Shown: one piece after another, positions 43,802 through 53,404 of the stretch
Position numbering within the stretch: position 1 is the first letter of the stretch
Layout: each line of letters starts with the position of its first letter
Origin: Clostridium estertheticum subsp. estertheticum
GTDB taxonomy: Bacteria > Bacillota > Clostridia > Clostridiales > Clostridiaceae
Length of the DNA stretch: 64,000 nucleotides
Reading direction: 5' to 3'
Assembly: GCF_001877035.1 (NCBI RefSeq)
Contig: NZ_CP015756.1
Location: 1,479,001 to 1,543,000 of the forward strand
Notes under the pieces: model-generated
The model's input: the letters and a program-made list of their open reading frames with translations, nothing else
Told to the model about the DNA's origin: nothing
Database searches by the model: none
Program-made: the position numbers and the translations under genes

Positions 43802-45163
43802 ATGAAATCAGACAATAACAATGACAAATTGGGAATGATAAAGTTGCTTATTATTTTGAACATGTTACAACAACCCAATTGTATTATAAATTTTAATAAA
43901 ACATCAAAGAAAAACTCAAGAAATATTAAACATAAAAATAAAAAATTAGATAATTTAATTGTAAAAAAAAATGCGAAAGATAAAATTAATTCAGAATTAA
44001 TACTACCTATAGAGCAAGTAATCGTTGAAGAGGATTCAGAATTAATACTACCTATAGAGCAAGTAATTATTGAGGAGGATTTAGAATTAATACTACCTAT
44101 AGAGCAAGTAATTATTGAAGAGGATTTAGAATTAATACTACCTATACAAGAAGTAACTATTAAAGAGGATTCGAAATTTATAACTCCTATTTGTGATAGA
44201 TTAAGTAATGAAAAAATCTTTATTATTTCAAAACTAATACAACGATTATATTATAGTGAATTGAGAAATAAAACATTGCAAAACTGTTTAATAGATATTA
44301 AGCGTGAAAATAATGTTGCAGCAAATAAGTCAAGTTTGATTAGAAATTCAAAAGATAAATTGGAGACAACATACATACTTCCATCGCAAGAAGTAATTAT
44401 TAAAGATGATAATGAATGTATAAAGAAAAAAGACGATAGTGATATCACTATCAATGATGTTTATAAAATTCATGAGAATATAAATAATGATTACTGTGAA
44501 ACTTTAATATCAACACTACCAATCATAATAGCCCAAAAAAATATAGATATTCCTATTGAATCAACATTTAGATTGGAAAATGCTGCATTAGATATAAAAA
44601 ATATGAAGAAGGACGTATATTTAACTAGTAGTAAGTTACTACCTATGTTTGAAAAAGATGATATTTTTCCATCATTGAATGGAAAACTTTTTTTAGAGGG
44701 TTTTGTTAGAAATAAAATAGACTTTTCTATAGCAAAAGGTGTTTATGATAACATAATTAATCTAGATACTGAATGCGTTATAATTTATATCCCATTTAAA
44801 TGTACCACTTTAATCAACTGTAGGGTTCGCCCAGTTTTCTCAAAAGGAAAGGGTCTAGATTATATACCCATTTATATATCATCAGATTGTTTAAATATCA
44901 ATAATGATTTTAATGAATATTTAAACGAAAAAAATGCTCAATGTAGTGAGTATATTAATTGCGATATTACACCTATAAATTGTAATATAGAAAGGGTAAA
45001 AATTTATGAAACATATACACTGGTTGATAGAAAACCTTTTATTAAAAAATTTCCTTTTGAAATGAATTTTAATACTATTAAAGAGAATATAATATTAAAT
45101 CTTTCATTAACATTGATTCAAAAACAAGATATATCAATTAATCATAGTAAGAATTCTAGGTGA
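43802..45163 (+). CDS. Divergent SPOCS-domain protein with 15-residue N-terminal repeats
   Basis: A 453-residue protein. The basic, low-complexity N-terminus (1-60) is followed by four 15-residue repeats, consensus xELILPIEQVIIEED (about 64-123), with a degenerate copy near 190-205. The C-terminal half (about 235-445) is a divergent SPOCS domain alignable with its two neighbours at PIIIAQKNIDIPIES, YLTSSKLLPMF and GKLFLEGFVRNKIDF. It lacks the PCDNCG and SSCGCNDC cysteine motifs. SD AAAGGAG before ATG 43802. No late-sporulation promoter like those of its neighbours is obvious. Likely a structural spore-surface protein. Confidence 0.78.
   Translation: MKSDNNNDKLGMIKLLIILNMLQQPNCIINFNKTSKKNSRNIKHKNKKLDNLIVKKNAKDKINSELILPIEQVIVEEDSELILPIEQVIIEEDLELILPIEQVIIEEDLELILPIQEVTIKEDSKFITPICDRLSNEKIFIISKLIQRLYYSELRNKTLQNCLIDIKRENNVAANKSSLIRNSKDKLETTYILPSQEVIIKDDNECIKKKDDSDITINDVYKIHENINNDYCETLISTLPIIIAQKNIDIPIESTFRLENAALDIKNMKKDVYLTSSKLLPMFEKDDIFPSLNGKLFLEGFVRNKIDFSIAKGVYDNIINLDTECVIIYIPFKCTTLINCRVRPVFSKGKGLDYIPIYISSDCLNINNDFNEYLNEKNAQCSEYINCDITPINCNIERVKIYETYTLVDRKPFIKKFPFEMNFNTIKENIILNLSLTLIQKQDISINHSKNSR
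43991..44171 (+). repeat. Four 45-bp tandem repeats inside the divergent SPOCS gene
   Basis: Four units start at the phrase GAATTAATACTACCTATA (last unit differs after it) and are very similar at DNA level, indicating recent expansion. Confidence 0.9.
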
Positions 45164-45395
45164 TAACATATAAAATGACAAGGAAACATAGACAAATAAG
45201 CAAAAATGTGTTATATTTGTACAATGCAATATAACTTTGTCGATTTTTAAAATAATTAGTAAATAAACTAACAAGTAGATATTTTGGTGATATTTATACA
45301 AAATTTAATTTTGAAAATCGGATATTAGTAATATAAATAATAGATAAGTTGTAGTTGTATTATTATGAATCAAATTAAAAGGGGACCTATTAATT

Positions 45396-45659
45396 ATGGA
45401 AAATAACAACAGTCAAGTTCAAAATGGCGATATTAATAATCAACCAATGACATTTAAGGACTGGATACTTACTGATTTATTGCTACTAATACCTATAGCA
45501 AATTTAGTGTTAATGTTCGTTTGGGCATTTGGTAAAGATGTAAATAAAAGCAAAAAAGCGTTCTTTCAAGCACAGCTAATTATGTGTGCAATAGGATTGG
45601 TAATATATATTATATTTTTTGCTACTATAATAGCTTCTATAATGAATAGAGGTTATTAA
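45396..45659 (+). CDS. Small two-helix membrane protein
   Basis: An 87-residue protein with a short Asn/Gln-rich N-terminus (1-17), a hydrophobic segment at about 24-44, a basic loop KDVNKSKKAFFQAQ, and a second hydrophobic segment about 57-80. The pattern resembles small conserved clostridial membrane proteins, but I cannot name a family. SD AAGGGG before ATG 45396. Own terminator at 45717. Confidence 0.72.
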   Translation: MENNNSQVQNGDINNQPMTFKDWILTDLLLLIPIANLVLMFVWAFGKDVNKSKKAFFQAQLIMCAIGLVIYIIFFATIIASIMNRGY

Positions 45660-45716
45660 ATAGCAATTCTAACTGTTATAATAATAGGACTATGATTACT
45701 TTAAATAAATAATAGT

Positions 45717-45750
45717 AAGCCCACATCTTATGGTAAGGTGTGGGTTATTT
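45717..45750 (+). terminator. Terminator after the small membrane protein gene
   Basis: A 12-bp stem with G-U pairs (agcccacatctta / taaggtgtgggtt) followed by ATTTTAT. Confidence 0.82.
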
Positions 45751-45773
45751 TATGCTTATGATAAATTATGAAT

Positions 45774-46787
45774 TTATGCCTTCCTATACTTTTTAAGAGC
45801 TATGGTGTTTAATATAAGAAATAGTAATGCATAGCCTATAAGAATTAGTACATCATATCTAACGTCTATTAGACTCTTTCCCCTTAGCATAACATCCTTT
45901 AATGCTTCTGCACCATAAGTCATAGGGAATACTTTTGATAATATCTTTGCCCAGACCGGTGAGTTTCTCAAATCAAATATACCACTAAACATAATTTGTG
46001 GAACTATTACTATAGGGATAAATTGAAATAATTGAAATTCATTACGTGCAAAGGCAGATAAGAGAGTTCCAAGTGCTAAAGATCCTGAGGCAAGTACCAA
46101 ATTTATTACAAGCACTGCCCAAAAGCTACCTACCATGGGCACGTTAAGGCCATATACACTAAAAATCTGAAGTATTATAGTCTGAATGGCTACAAAGGAT
46201 CCAAACCCTAGGAAATATCCTAAAACTATCTCCCACCTTTTTAGGGGAGTGGCAAGAATTCTATCAAGTGTTCCGCTTATTCTTTCTCTCAAAAATGCAA
46301 CACCTGCTATTAAAAATACGAAAAAGAAGATAAAGAAACCCATAAGGATTGGAGCCATGGAATCAAAGGCTCCCATATCCATAGAACCATGTAAAAAACT
46401 AATTTCAGGCTTTTGAGTAGTACTATTTAAAGAAAGCTTGTTTAGCGTGTTAATAACAAGGCTGGTTATAGATGGGTCAGCGCCATCTAGTGTAACCTTT
46501 GGTTTATTGCCAATAAAAACAATATAGGCATCTGTACTTTTATCATTCAAATTTTTCAATGCGAGTTCTTCGTTAGAAACTTTATTAACATTGGCAAAGG
46601 TTTGTAGTTTTTCTACATAAATAGGTGGTGCTGAAATAAGATCAATATTTGGGGTTGTGGTTGCGGAGCTGAGAATAGCACTTAAAAGATACATTACAAA
46701 AACTGGAGCAACAAACATTAGAGCGATAGATCTTTTGTCACCGCGAAGTTGTTTTATTAATCTTTTAGCAATCGATAATACTCTCAT
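45774..46787 (-). CDS. ABC-2 type transporter permease
   Basis: A 337-residue membrane subunit. One N-terminal membrane segment (about 22-42), a large extracytoplasmic domain (about 45-155), then five C-terminal membrane segments: the DrrB/YhhJ-type ABC-2 layout. The conserved LRERISGTLDRILATPLKRWEI stretch (about 165-187) contacts the ATPase. Overlaps the ATPase gene by 4 nt. Probably exports a drug or other hydrophobic compound under control of the TetR regulator of the same operon. Confidence 0.92.
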   Translation of the reverse strand: MRVLSIAKRLIKQLRGDKRSIALMFVAPVFVMYLLSAILSSATTTPNIDLISAPPIYVEKLQTFANVNKVSNEELALKNLNDKSTDAYIVFIGNKPKVTLDGADPSITSLVINTLNKLSLNSTTQKPEISFLHGSMDMGAFDSMAPILMGFFIFFFVFLIAGVAFLRERISGTLDRILATPLKRWEIVLGYFLGFGSFVAIQTIILQIFSVYGLNVPMVGSFWAVLVINLVLASGSLALGTLLSAFARNEFQLFQFIPIVIVPQIMFSGIFDLRNSPVWAKILSKVFPMTYGAEALKDVMLRGKSLIDVRYDVLILIGYALLFLILNTIALKKYRKA

Positions 46788-47524
46788 AGGTGATTCACCG
46801 TCCCTTCTTTTCCATAATAGAGAAATGCGCCTTCAACCGTGCTTTCTCCAGATTTTTCTTTTAATTCATCAGGGGTGCCAATTGCAATTAGCCCACCGTT
46901 TCTAATTAGAGCAAGCCTATCACAATGTTCAGCTTCATCCATAACATGGGTAGTTATAATTATTGTCACTTCTTCTTTTCTTAAGCGCTCAAATTCATTC
47001 CAAAATTGGAGCCTAAGAACTGGATCAATTCCTACGGTAGGTTCATCAAGAATAAGTAGTTCTGGTTTGTGAACTAAGGCTATAGCAAGGGATAATCTTC
47101 TTTTCATTCCACCAGAAAAATTCTTAACTAGTTTTTTACATTCATCACGAAGAAGAACCAATTCTAAAACCTCAATTGCTCTTTGTTTTGCAAATTTGCC
47201 CTTGAGGCCATATAAGGATGCAAAAAATAATATATTATCAAGAGCGGTTAAGTCTTCATATAGTGCGTCACTCTGAGCCATATATCCAATTCTTGAAACT
47301 ACAGCTAGTGATGGCATTTTAGTATCAAGTACGCATACAGAGCCATTTGTAGGTTCACTCATTCCAACAATAGATTTTATCAAAGTTGTTTTACCAGAAC
47401 CAGATGGTCCAAGGAGGCCAAGTATCTCTCCTTTCTTTACATCCAAATTAATATTTTCGAGTACAACAAATTTTCCGAATTGTTGCCTATAATTTTCTAT
47501 TTTAATAATATTTTCATTATTCAT
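46784..47524 (-). CDS. ABC transporter ATP-binding protein
   Basis: A 246-residue ATPase of the DrrA/NatA-like group. Walker A GPSGSGKTT (about 38-46), signature FSGGMKRRLSLA, Walker B LLILDEPTVGIDP and the switch His in ITTHVMDEAEHC are all present. The SD lies inside the end of the TetR gene, and the ATG directly follows its stop. Pairs with the downstream permease. Confidence 0.95.
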   Translation of the reverse strand: MNNENIIKIENYRQQFGKFVVLENINLDVKKGEILGLLGPSGSGKTTLIKSIVGMSEPTNGSVCVLDTKMPSLAVVSRIGYMAQSDALYEDLTALDNILFFASLYGLKGKFAKQRAIEVLELVLLRDECKKLVKNFSGGMKRRLSLAIALVHKPELLILDEPTVGIDPVLRLQFWNEFERLRKEEVTIIITTHVMDEAEHCDRLALIRNGGLIAIGTPDELKEKSGESTVEGAFLYYGKEGTVNHL

Positions 47525-48199
47525 TTATTCCTCGCTCCTTTTTACTCCTATTCCATTTATTAAAATATCCACTATTTTTTCTATATCTTTTTCATCTCCA
47601 TCAGTCGTAAATACCTCTGGAAATAAATTACTTAATATAGAATAACCTGCAAGCAAACTAATTAAGCTCCTTGTCATAAGCCTGGGTTCAATTTCTCTTA
47701 AATTTCCTTTTTCTATATTGCTTTTAAAAAAGTTATCAACTATAGGCATAAGTTTCGGTGCAATTTCCTTTTGAAGGGGTTCTAATAATTCTGGATGGTA
47801 AAACGATTCAATCATAACAGTTTTTACCAGAGGTCCATTTCTCTTAATCAAAGCCATTCTATCCATCATTATATTTTTCAATACTACATTTATGGACTCA
47901 TTTTTTTTATTATCCATAATTTTTTCCATGGATTTAAACATAAGAGGCCTAAAAAATTTTACTATTAGGGGCATTAGTAAACCAACTAATAAATCTTTTT
48001 TAGTTTTAAAATATCTAAAAATTGTCCCCTCAGATATGTTTGCCTCTTTTGCGATATCACTAGTTCGACCTCCCTCGAAGCCCTTTTCAGAAAAAATCTT
48101 TGTTGCAGCATCTAAAATATCCCATTGCCTTTTTGATATTTCATCTTCCGGTAGGGTTTCATCAAACAAGTAACTATATAATTTTTTATCATCTGTCAC
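47525..48199 (-). CDS. TetR-family transcriptional repressor
   Basis: A 224-residue regulator. The N-terminal helix-turn-helix reads ILDAATKIFSEKGFEGGRTSDIAKEANISEGTIFRYF-type sequence (about 27-63), and the C-terminal ligand domain has typical all-helical content. The GTG at 48199 is chosen because AAGGAG lies 9 nt before it; longer frames run through the promoter. First gene of the operon with the ABC exporter. The dyad AGTGA-CTAC-TCACT at its promoter is the probable operator, implying autoregulation and induction by the exported compound. Confidence 0.93.
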   Translation of the reverse strand: MTDDKKLYSYLFDETLPEDEISKRQWDILDAATKIFSEKGFEGGRTSDIAKEANISEGTIFRYFKTKKDLLVGLLMPLIVKFFRPLMFKSMEKIMDNKKNESINVVLKNIMMDRMALIKRNGPLVKTVMIESFYHPELLEPLQKEIAPKLMPIVDNFFKSNIEKGNLREIEPRLMTRSLISLLAGYSILSNLFPEVFTTDGDEKDIEKIVDILINGIGVKRSEE

Positions 48200-48243
48200 T
48201 AATACCAACTCCTTATAAGTTATCATTCTAAAAACAATGAATG

Positions 48244-48289
48244 AGTGACTACTCACTTTTTATTATAACGCTAAAATGCACTTTGTCAA
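48244..48289 (-). promoter_or_regulatory. Promoter and operator of the TetR-ABC operon
   Basis: On the minus strand TTGACA (48289-48284), 16 bp, TATAAT (48267-48262), and the dyad AGTGACTACTCACT (48257-48244), which covers the expected start point. Confidence 0.8.
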
Positions 48290-48386
48290 TTTAAAAATAA
48301 TTCTTTACTTTATTTTACATTTATGACATAATATAAATTGGGAATTGTTTTTATTTGTATTTATTAGAATATAATTAAACTTACAA

Positions 48387-48447
48387 AAGGAGGATAATTA
48401 TTCAAAAAAAGTTAAAAAAAGTTGAGTATTATTATTCAAAGTGGTAG
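48387..48447 (+). other. Strong SD followed by a short frame lacking a standard start
   Basis: AAGGAGG (48387-48393) is followed 6 nt later by ATT and 14 further sense codons (a Lys/Tyr-rich peptide) to TAG at 48445-48447. It lies in the 48290-48561 leader of the pyrophosphatase gene, where I see no other feature. It may be a leader peptide, a decayed gene start, or chance. Confidence 0.25.
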
Positions 48448-48561
48448 TATGTACTTGTATTATCCTAAATTCTTCATTAAATTATATTAGTTTCTGAATG
48501 TAACTTATTCAATCTGGAACTTAGGTACCACTTAATTTATAATTTTAGGGAGGTAGTGTTT

Positions 48562-51024
48562 ATGAATACTAACAAAACTGACAAAATTGTAAAGGTTTCA
48601 ATTCTAAGTAGTGTAATTTTAGCTTCATTATCACCGGTTATTGCATATGCAGATGAATCGAATTTGAAGATTCCAGAGTTATCATCTAGTCAAAATGGAA
48701 CACTTATGATGGGACTCGTAATTTGTCTTTTGGGTATGGCATTTGGTTTTTATCAATTTTTAAGGGTAAAGAAAATTAGAGCACATAAATCAATGCTTGA
48801 TGTTTCCGCTATTATATTTGAAACATGCAAAACTTACTTAATTCAGCAAGGTAAATTTATTGCAATCTTATTTCTTCTTATAGGTAGTATTATTGCATTT
48901 TACTTTGGTTACTTGCAAGGAACTAGCTTTGGTGGCGTATTATTAGTGCTTGGCTGGACTATTGTTGGTATACTCGGGTCTTATGGTGTTGCTTGGTATG
49001 GCATAAGGATGAATACGTTTGCAAATAGTAGAATGGCATTTGCTTCATTAAAGGGTAAACCTTTAAACCTTGTAAATATTCCTCTTGATGCAGGTATGAG
49101 CATTGGAGTACTTTTAATTTGTGTCGAACTCTTTATGATGCTTGTAATATTAATTTTTGTTCCACGTAGCCTTGCAGGTGCAAGCTTTATCGGATTTGCA
49201 ATTGGTGAGTCATTGGGAGCAAGTGCATTACGTATTGCCGGTGGTATTTTTACAAAAATTGCCGACATTGGATCAGATCTTATGAAAATTGCTTTCAAGA
49301 TTAAGGAAGATGACCCTAGAAATCCAGGAGTTATTGCAGATTGTACTGGAGATAATGCAGGAGATAGTGTTGGCCCTACTGCTGATGGATTTGAGACTTA
49401 TGGAGTAACAGGAGTTGCTTTAATCTCATTTATTGTTCTTGCGGTTGGTATGGCATTTCCAGAGGCTGATAGATTAATACTTCAGTCTACACTTCTTACA
49501 TGGATTTTTACAATGCGTATATTGATGGTTGTTACGTCAATTGCAGCATTTTATATAAATAGAGCTTATAGTGATATGAAATACAGTAATACAGATGATC
49601 TTGATTTTGAACAACCTCTAACAAATCTTATTTGGATTTCATCAATACTATCAATAATTGTTATTTTTGTAGTTAGTTACTTAATTCTTGGACCTGGTAC
49701 TCAGGTTGCATTAACCGCAAATTCTAATAGTATTTGGTATGTACTAGCTATAATTATTAGTTGTGGTACTTTGGGAGGAGCACTTATTCCTGAGGTTACT
49801 AAAATATTTACTAGTGGTAAATCAAAACATGTACAAGAAGTTGTTACAGCATCAAGAGAAGGCGGAGCTTCATTAAACATTCTTTCAGGACTTGTTGCTG
49901 GTAACTTCAGTGCATTCTGGCAGGGGATGGTATTTGTACTATTAATGTTTGTAGCATATATTGCAAGTACACTCGGCTTAAAAGATATAATGATATACCC
50001 TTCAGTTTTTGCGTTTGGTTTAGTTGCTTTTGGATTACTAAGTATGGGTCCAGTTACTATTGCAGTAGATAGTTATGGCCCAGTAACTGATAACGCACAA
50101 TCAATTTATGAACTATCACTTATTGAAACTATTCCTAATATTTCGAAAGAAATAGAAAGAGATTTTGGTTTCAAACCAGATTTTGAAAAAGCAAAATATT
50201 ACCTTGAAGCTAATGATGGTGCAGGAAATACATTCAAAGCAACTGCAAAACCTGTACTTATTGGTACAGCTGTTGTTGGAGCCACTACAATGATTTTTTC
50301 GCTTATTCTAGTTATTCAAGATGTATTAAAGGTTAAACCTGAAACTATCCTTAATGTACTTAACCCCTACACTTTATTTGGATTTATGTGTGGTGGTGCG
50401 ATAATCTATTGGTTTACAGGGGCATCTACTCAGGCAGTTTCTACAGGTGCCTATAGGGCGGTAGAATTTATCAAGAAAAATATAGAATTGGATGAGGATG
50501 CAGATCAAAGGGCATCTACAGAAAAATCTAAGGAAGTTGTTAAAATTTGTACTCAATATGCACAGAAGGGAATGTTTAATATATTTGTTGCGATATTCTC
50601 ATTTGCACTAGCATTTGCATTTTTCTCAGCTCCTAGAGGTAATAACACTGAGCCAGTAGCATTCTTTGTTGCTTACCTTATATCTATAGCAGTTTTTGGT
50701 TTATATCAGGCTATATTTATGGCAAATGCAGGTGGATGTTGGGATAATGCTAAAAAGGTTGTTGAAGTTGATTTAGATGAGAAAGGTACTCCGCTTCATG
50801 ATGCTTGTGTTATTGGTGACACAGTTGGAGACCCTTTCAAAGATACTTCATCAGTAGCATTAAATCCGATAATCAAATTTACGACATTATTTGGAATGCT
50901 TGCTATGGAAATTGCTATATCAGAAAGATTCAGAGCTGTAGCTCCATACATTGGAGCAATATTCTTTATAATCGCGATTATATTTGTATGGCGTTCATTC
51001 TATGGAATGAGAATTAAAAATTAA
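48562..51024 (+). CDS. hppA: Membrane-bound ion-pumping inorganic pyrophosphatase
   Basis: Couples hydrolysis of pyrophosphate to H+ and/or Na+ export. The 820-residue protein has about 16 membrane segments. Active-site loops are EDDPRNPGVIADCTGDNAGD (about 250-270) and, near the end, DTVGDPFKDTSS. It is longer than the usual 670-730 because of an N-terminal signal-like segment (cleavage-type SPVIAYADES near 20-30) and extra loops. At the K+-dependence motif it reads GNTFKATAKP, with Lys where K+-dependent enzymes have Ala, so K+ independence is likely. The GDNAGDSVGPTADGFETY motif differs from the common GDNVGDCAGMAADLFETY. ATG 48562 fits the SD AGGGAGG. Confidence 0.92.
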   Translation: MNTNKTDKIVKVSILSSVILASLSPVIAYADESNLKIPELSSSQNGTLMMGLVICLLGMAFGFYQFLRVKKIRAHKSMLDVSAIIFETCKTYLIQQGKFIAILFLLIGSIIAFYFGYLQGTSFGGVLLVLGWTIVGILGSYGVAWYGIRMNTFANSRMAFASLKGKPLNLVNIPLDAGMSIGVLLICVELFMMLVILIFVPRSLAGASFIGFAIGESLGASALRIAGGIFTKIADIGSDLMKIAFKIKEDDPRNPGVIADCTGDNAGDSVGPTADGFETYGVTGVALISFIVLAVGMAFPEADRLILQSTLLTWIFTMRILMVVTSIAAFYINRAYSDMKYSNTDDLDFEQPLTNLIWISSILSIIVIFVVSYLILGPGTQVALTANSNSIWYVLAIIISCGTLGGALIPEVTKIFTSGKSKHVQEVVTASREGGASLNILSGLVAGNFSAFWQGMVFVLLMFVAYIASTLGLKDIMIYPSVFAFGLVAFGLLSMGPVTIAVDSYGPVTDNAQSIYELSLIETIPNISKEIERDFGFKPDFEKAKYYLEANDGAGNTFKATAKPVLIGTAVVGATTMIFSLILVIQDVLKVKPETILNVLNPYTLFGFMCGGAIIYWFTGASTQAVSTGAYRAVEFIKKNIELDEDADQRASTEKSKEVVKICTQYAQKGMFNIFVAIFSFALAFAFFSAPRGNNTEPVAFFVAYLISIAVFGLYQAIFMANAGGCWDNAKKVVEVDLDEKGTPLHDACVIGDTVGDPFKDTSSVALNPIIKFTTLFGMLAMEIAISERFRAVAPYIGAIFFIIAIIFVWRSFYGMRIKN

Positions 51025-51038
51025 TGTTAGTTTAAATT

Positions 51039-51082
51039 TACAAAGGACCAGATTTTATTTTGAATCTGGTCCTTTGTATTTT
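51039..51082. terminator. Terminator after the pyrophosphatase gene
   Basis: A perfect 16-bp stem (tacaaaggaccagatt / aatctggtcctttgta) with an 8-nt loop, shared with the converging kinase gene. Confidence 0.93.
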
Positions 51083-51109
51083 ATGTTGTTTGCTATTCTA
51101 CGTTATTTA

Positions 51110-52561
51110 TTAGATTGATTTTTGTGGAATCCAGCAAGCAAAAACTGTACTATTATCCTCTGAAAATATTCTTACTTCACCTTTATGCTTCTTTATTACT
51201 AAATTAACAATACTAAGGCCTAGGCCCACACCATTACTTGTCTTTTTACTCCTAGAGTCATCACACTGGTAAAAAGGCAAAAATACTTTATCCTTATCCT
51301 CTTTTGGAATGATTACTCCATCATTTTTAATTAAAAGTACAAAGCCCTCACTTTTTATAAGATTTAGTTCCTCGATATCCTTACGTCCAAGCCTCTCTGC
51401 AAGTTTCGCATCTCTAATTGAAAAAGCACCCATGTAGATATTCCCGCTTTTAGGAGTGTATCTTAGAGCATTTGACATCAAATTGTCTACTACTCTTGTC
51501 ATTTGGTTTACATCTACCTTATATTTACCCTGAAGGCTTATTTCACATATAAGCTTAATTTCATTCTTTTCGCAATCTTCATCATAGCCTGAGAAGAGCA
51601 TTTCAAAGAGTTCATAACCATCAACTTCTACAAAATTCATTTTATAATCTGTTGTTAGTAGGTTATACATAAGGAGGTCATCTATCATTTTTTGCATATA
51701 AACACTTTTATTTAATATAACTAAAGCTTTATTTTTAATTTTTTTAATATCAGAACCTTTTTCATTAATAATAGCTTCTGAGTAAGCTCTTACAGATGTT
51801 AACGGAGTTTTAAGGTCATGTGATATTGCAGAAATCATATATTCTTTTGTTTTTTGATCTGCTTCTATAGTTTTTCTTTTTTCTTCTATGTCTTTTTCCA
51901 TGATATTAAAATTAGTAATAATTTCGCCTATTTCATCCTTATTTTCGTACTTAACTGTATTTCCATATCCGGTGGCAAAATTATGCATTCCTTCTACTAA
52001 TAGTTTTATTGGCTTATTAAATTTTCTGTTAAGTAGCAATATAACAGATGTATAGATTATAATAAGTACGAATATAAAACATATTATTGCAATTATTGTT
52101 TTATTGTTTACATCCTTAACAAAAATATTTCTTGCAATAGTAATCTTATAAAATCCTATTAATGTACTATCCTTAAATACTGGTTTTTTTAAAGTATAGG
52201 CCTTATACCCAGTAACTACCTTGTATAAATCAGAATACAATTCTTGTGTTTGAGTATATAGCATGCTGCTTTCATTAGAAGGATATATTTTTTCTCCTAC
52301 ATCTGTATATAATTCTATAAGTACTAAATTTTTATCTTTATTTATTACAAAGCTCTTATCTTTTAAGGAATTTGTATTATATAATTCAGGACTTTGTATT
52401 TTATCTTCATAGACTTTAAATTTGCTCATAATGAGTAAATAATCTTTTAAATCATTATTTTTATTATAATCTACGAGAACGTTAAACAATAAGACCGCTG
52501 TTATTATTGGAGCTAACATTATAATTAAATGAGATAAGCTAAGCCATTTTTTAAGTTTCAT
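51110..52561 (-). CDS. Sensor histidine kinase (HAMP, HisKA, HATPase)
   Basis: A 483-residue kinase with membrane segments at about 10-30 and 155-178 enclosing an extracellular sensor of about 125 residues. Then HAMP (about 178-230), H-box AISHDLKTPLTSVRAY (His near 250), N-box DNLMSNALRYT and G-box GVGLGLSIVNLVIKKHKGE. Overlaps the response regulator gene by 4 nt. Signal unknown; the LolA-like lipoprotein gene lies upstream on the same strand beyond a terminator. Confidence 0.92.
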   Translation of the reverse strand: MKLKKWLSLSHLIIMLAPIITAVLLFNVLVDYNKNNDLKDYLLIMSKFKVYEDKIQSPELYNTNSLKDKSFVINKDKNLVLIELYTDVGEKIYPSNESSMLYTQTQELYSDLYKVVTGYKAYTLKKPVFKDSTLIGFYKITIARNIFVKDVNNKTIIAIICFIFVLIIIYTSVILLLNRKFNKPIKLLVEGMHNFATGYGNTVKYENKDEIGEIITNFNIMEKDIEEKRKTIEADQKTKEYMISAISHDLKTPLTSVRAYSEAIINEKGSDIKKIKNKALVILNKSVYMQKMIDDLLMYNLLTTDYKMNFVEVDGYELFEMLFSGYDEDCEKNEIKLICEISLQGKYKVDVNQMTRVVDNLMSNALRYTPKSGNIYMGAFSIRDAKLAERLGRKDIEELNLIKSEGFVLLIKNDGVIIPKEDKDKVFLPFYQCDDSRSKKTSNGVGLGLSIVNLVIKKHKGEVRIFSEDNSTVFACWIPQKSI

Positions 52562-53265
52562 ATATTTAGCTCTCCTATAAATTTATAACCTGTCCCCCAT
52601 ACTGTCTGAATAAAAGTAGGCTTTTTTATATTATCATTTATCTTCTCTCTAAGAGATTTAATATGAACGGTAACAGTGTTATTACCATTCACATCAACAT
52701 TATTCCATATATGATGATAAAGATCTCCTTTTGAGAATATCTTATTGGGGTTTTGAGCCATCAGAGCCAAAATGTCGAATTCTTTTGAAGTTAAGGATAG
52801 TTCATAGCCGTTGAGTAATACTCTATTTTCTTCTAGGATTATTGTTAGCCCGTCTTTAAATTGGAGTATTTTATCTAGCTGAATATAATTTTCTTTTTTT
52901 CTGCCTCTTCTTAAATGCGCTTCAATTCTAGCGGATATTTCCATAAGGCTAAAGGGCTTTGTCATATAGTCATCCGCCCCTGATCTTAGCCCTTTTACTT
53001 TATCTAACTCTGTTTGTTTTGCACTAACAATTATTATTGGTACTTCTTCATTTAACCATCTTATATTTTTACATAATGTAAATCCGTCCATCTCTGGAAG
53101 CATAACATCGACCATAACTAGCTGAAACTCTTCCTTTTTAAAATCCTCTAGGCCTTCTTTACCGGTTGATGCCCAAAATACTTCATAACTTTCCTTTGTC
53201 AAATGTTCTTTCATTATACTAGCAATCGCTTCGTCGTCCTCAACTATTAATATTTTTTCCTTCAT
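52558..53265 (-). CDS. OmpR/PhoB-family response regulator
   Basis: A 235-residue regulator. Receiver with VEDDEA, Asp in VMVDVMLPEMDG and Lys in MTKPF; the C-terminal winged helix (about 130-235) ends in TVWGTGYKFIGE. Coupled to the histidine kinase by ATGA overlap. The promoter must lie in 53266-53360; no 11-bp TATGTR repeat is seen there, so it is a separate system from the one at 28.8 kb. Confidence 0.93.
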   Translation of the reverse strand: MKEKILIVEDDEAIASIMKEHLTKESYEVFWASTGKEGLEDFKKEEFQLVMVDVMLPEMDGFTLCKNIRWLNEEVPIIIVSAKQTELDKVKGLRSGADDYMTKPFSLMEISARIEAHLRRGRKKENYIQLDKILQFKDGLTIILEENRVLLNGYELSLTSKEFDILALMAQNPNKIFSKGDLYHHIWNNVDVNGNNTVTVHIKSLREKINDNIKKPTFIQTVWGTGYKFIGELNI

Positions 53266-53360
53266 GTACTATTCCTCCATAAAATGCTTATATGCACAAT
53301 ATTATACCATGATATACTTATTTTAAGACTGTATAAATTTTTTGTTGAAATTCATTAATA

Positions 53361-53404
53361 AAAAAACATTACATGTGCAAATCCTGCACATGTAATGTTT
53401 TTTC
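53361..53404. terminator. Bidirectional terminator after the lipoprotein gene
   Basis: A perfect 16-bp stem (53364-53379 / 53385-53400), flanked by A's on the left and T's on the right, overlaps the lipoprotein gene's stop. Confidence 0.93.
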
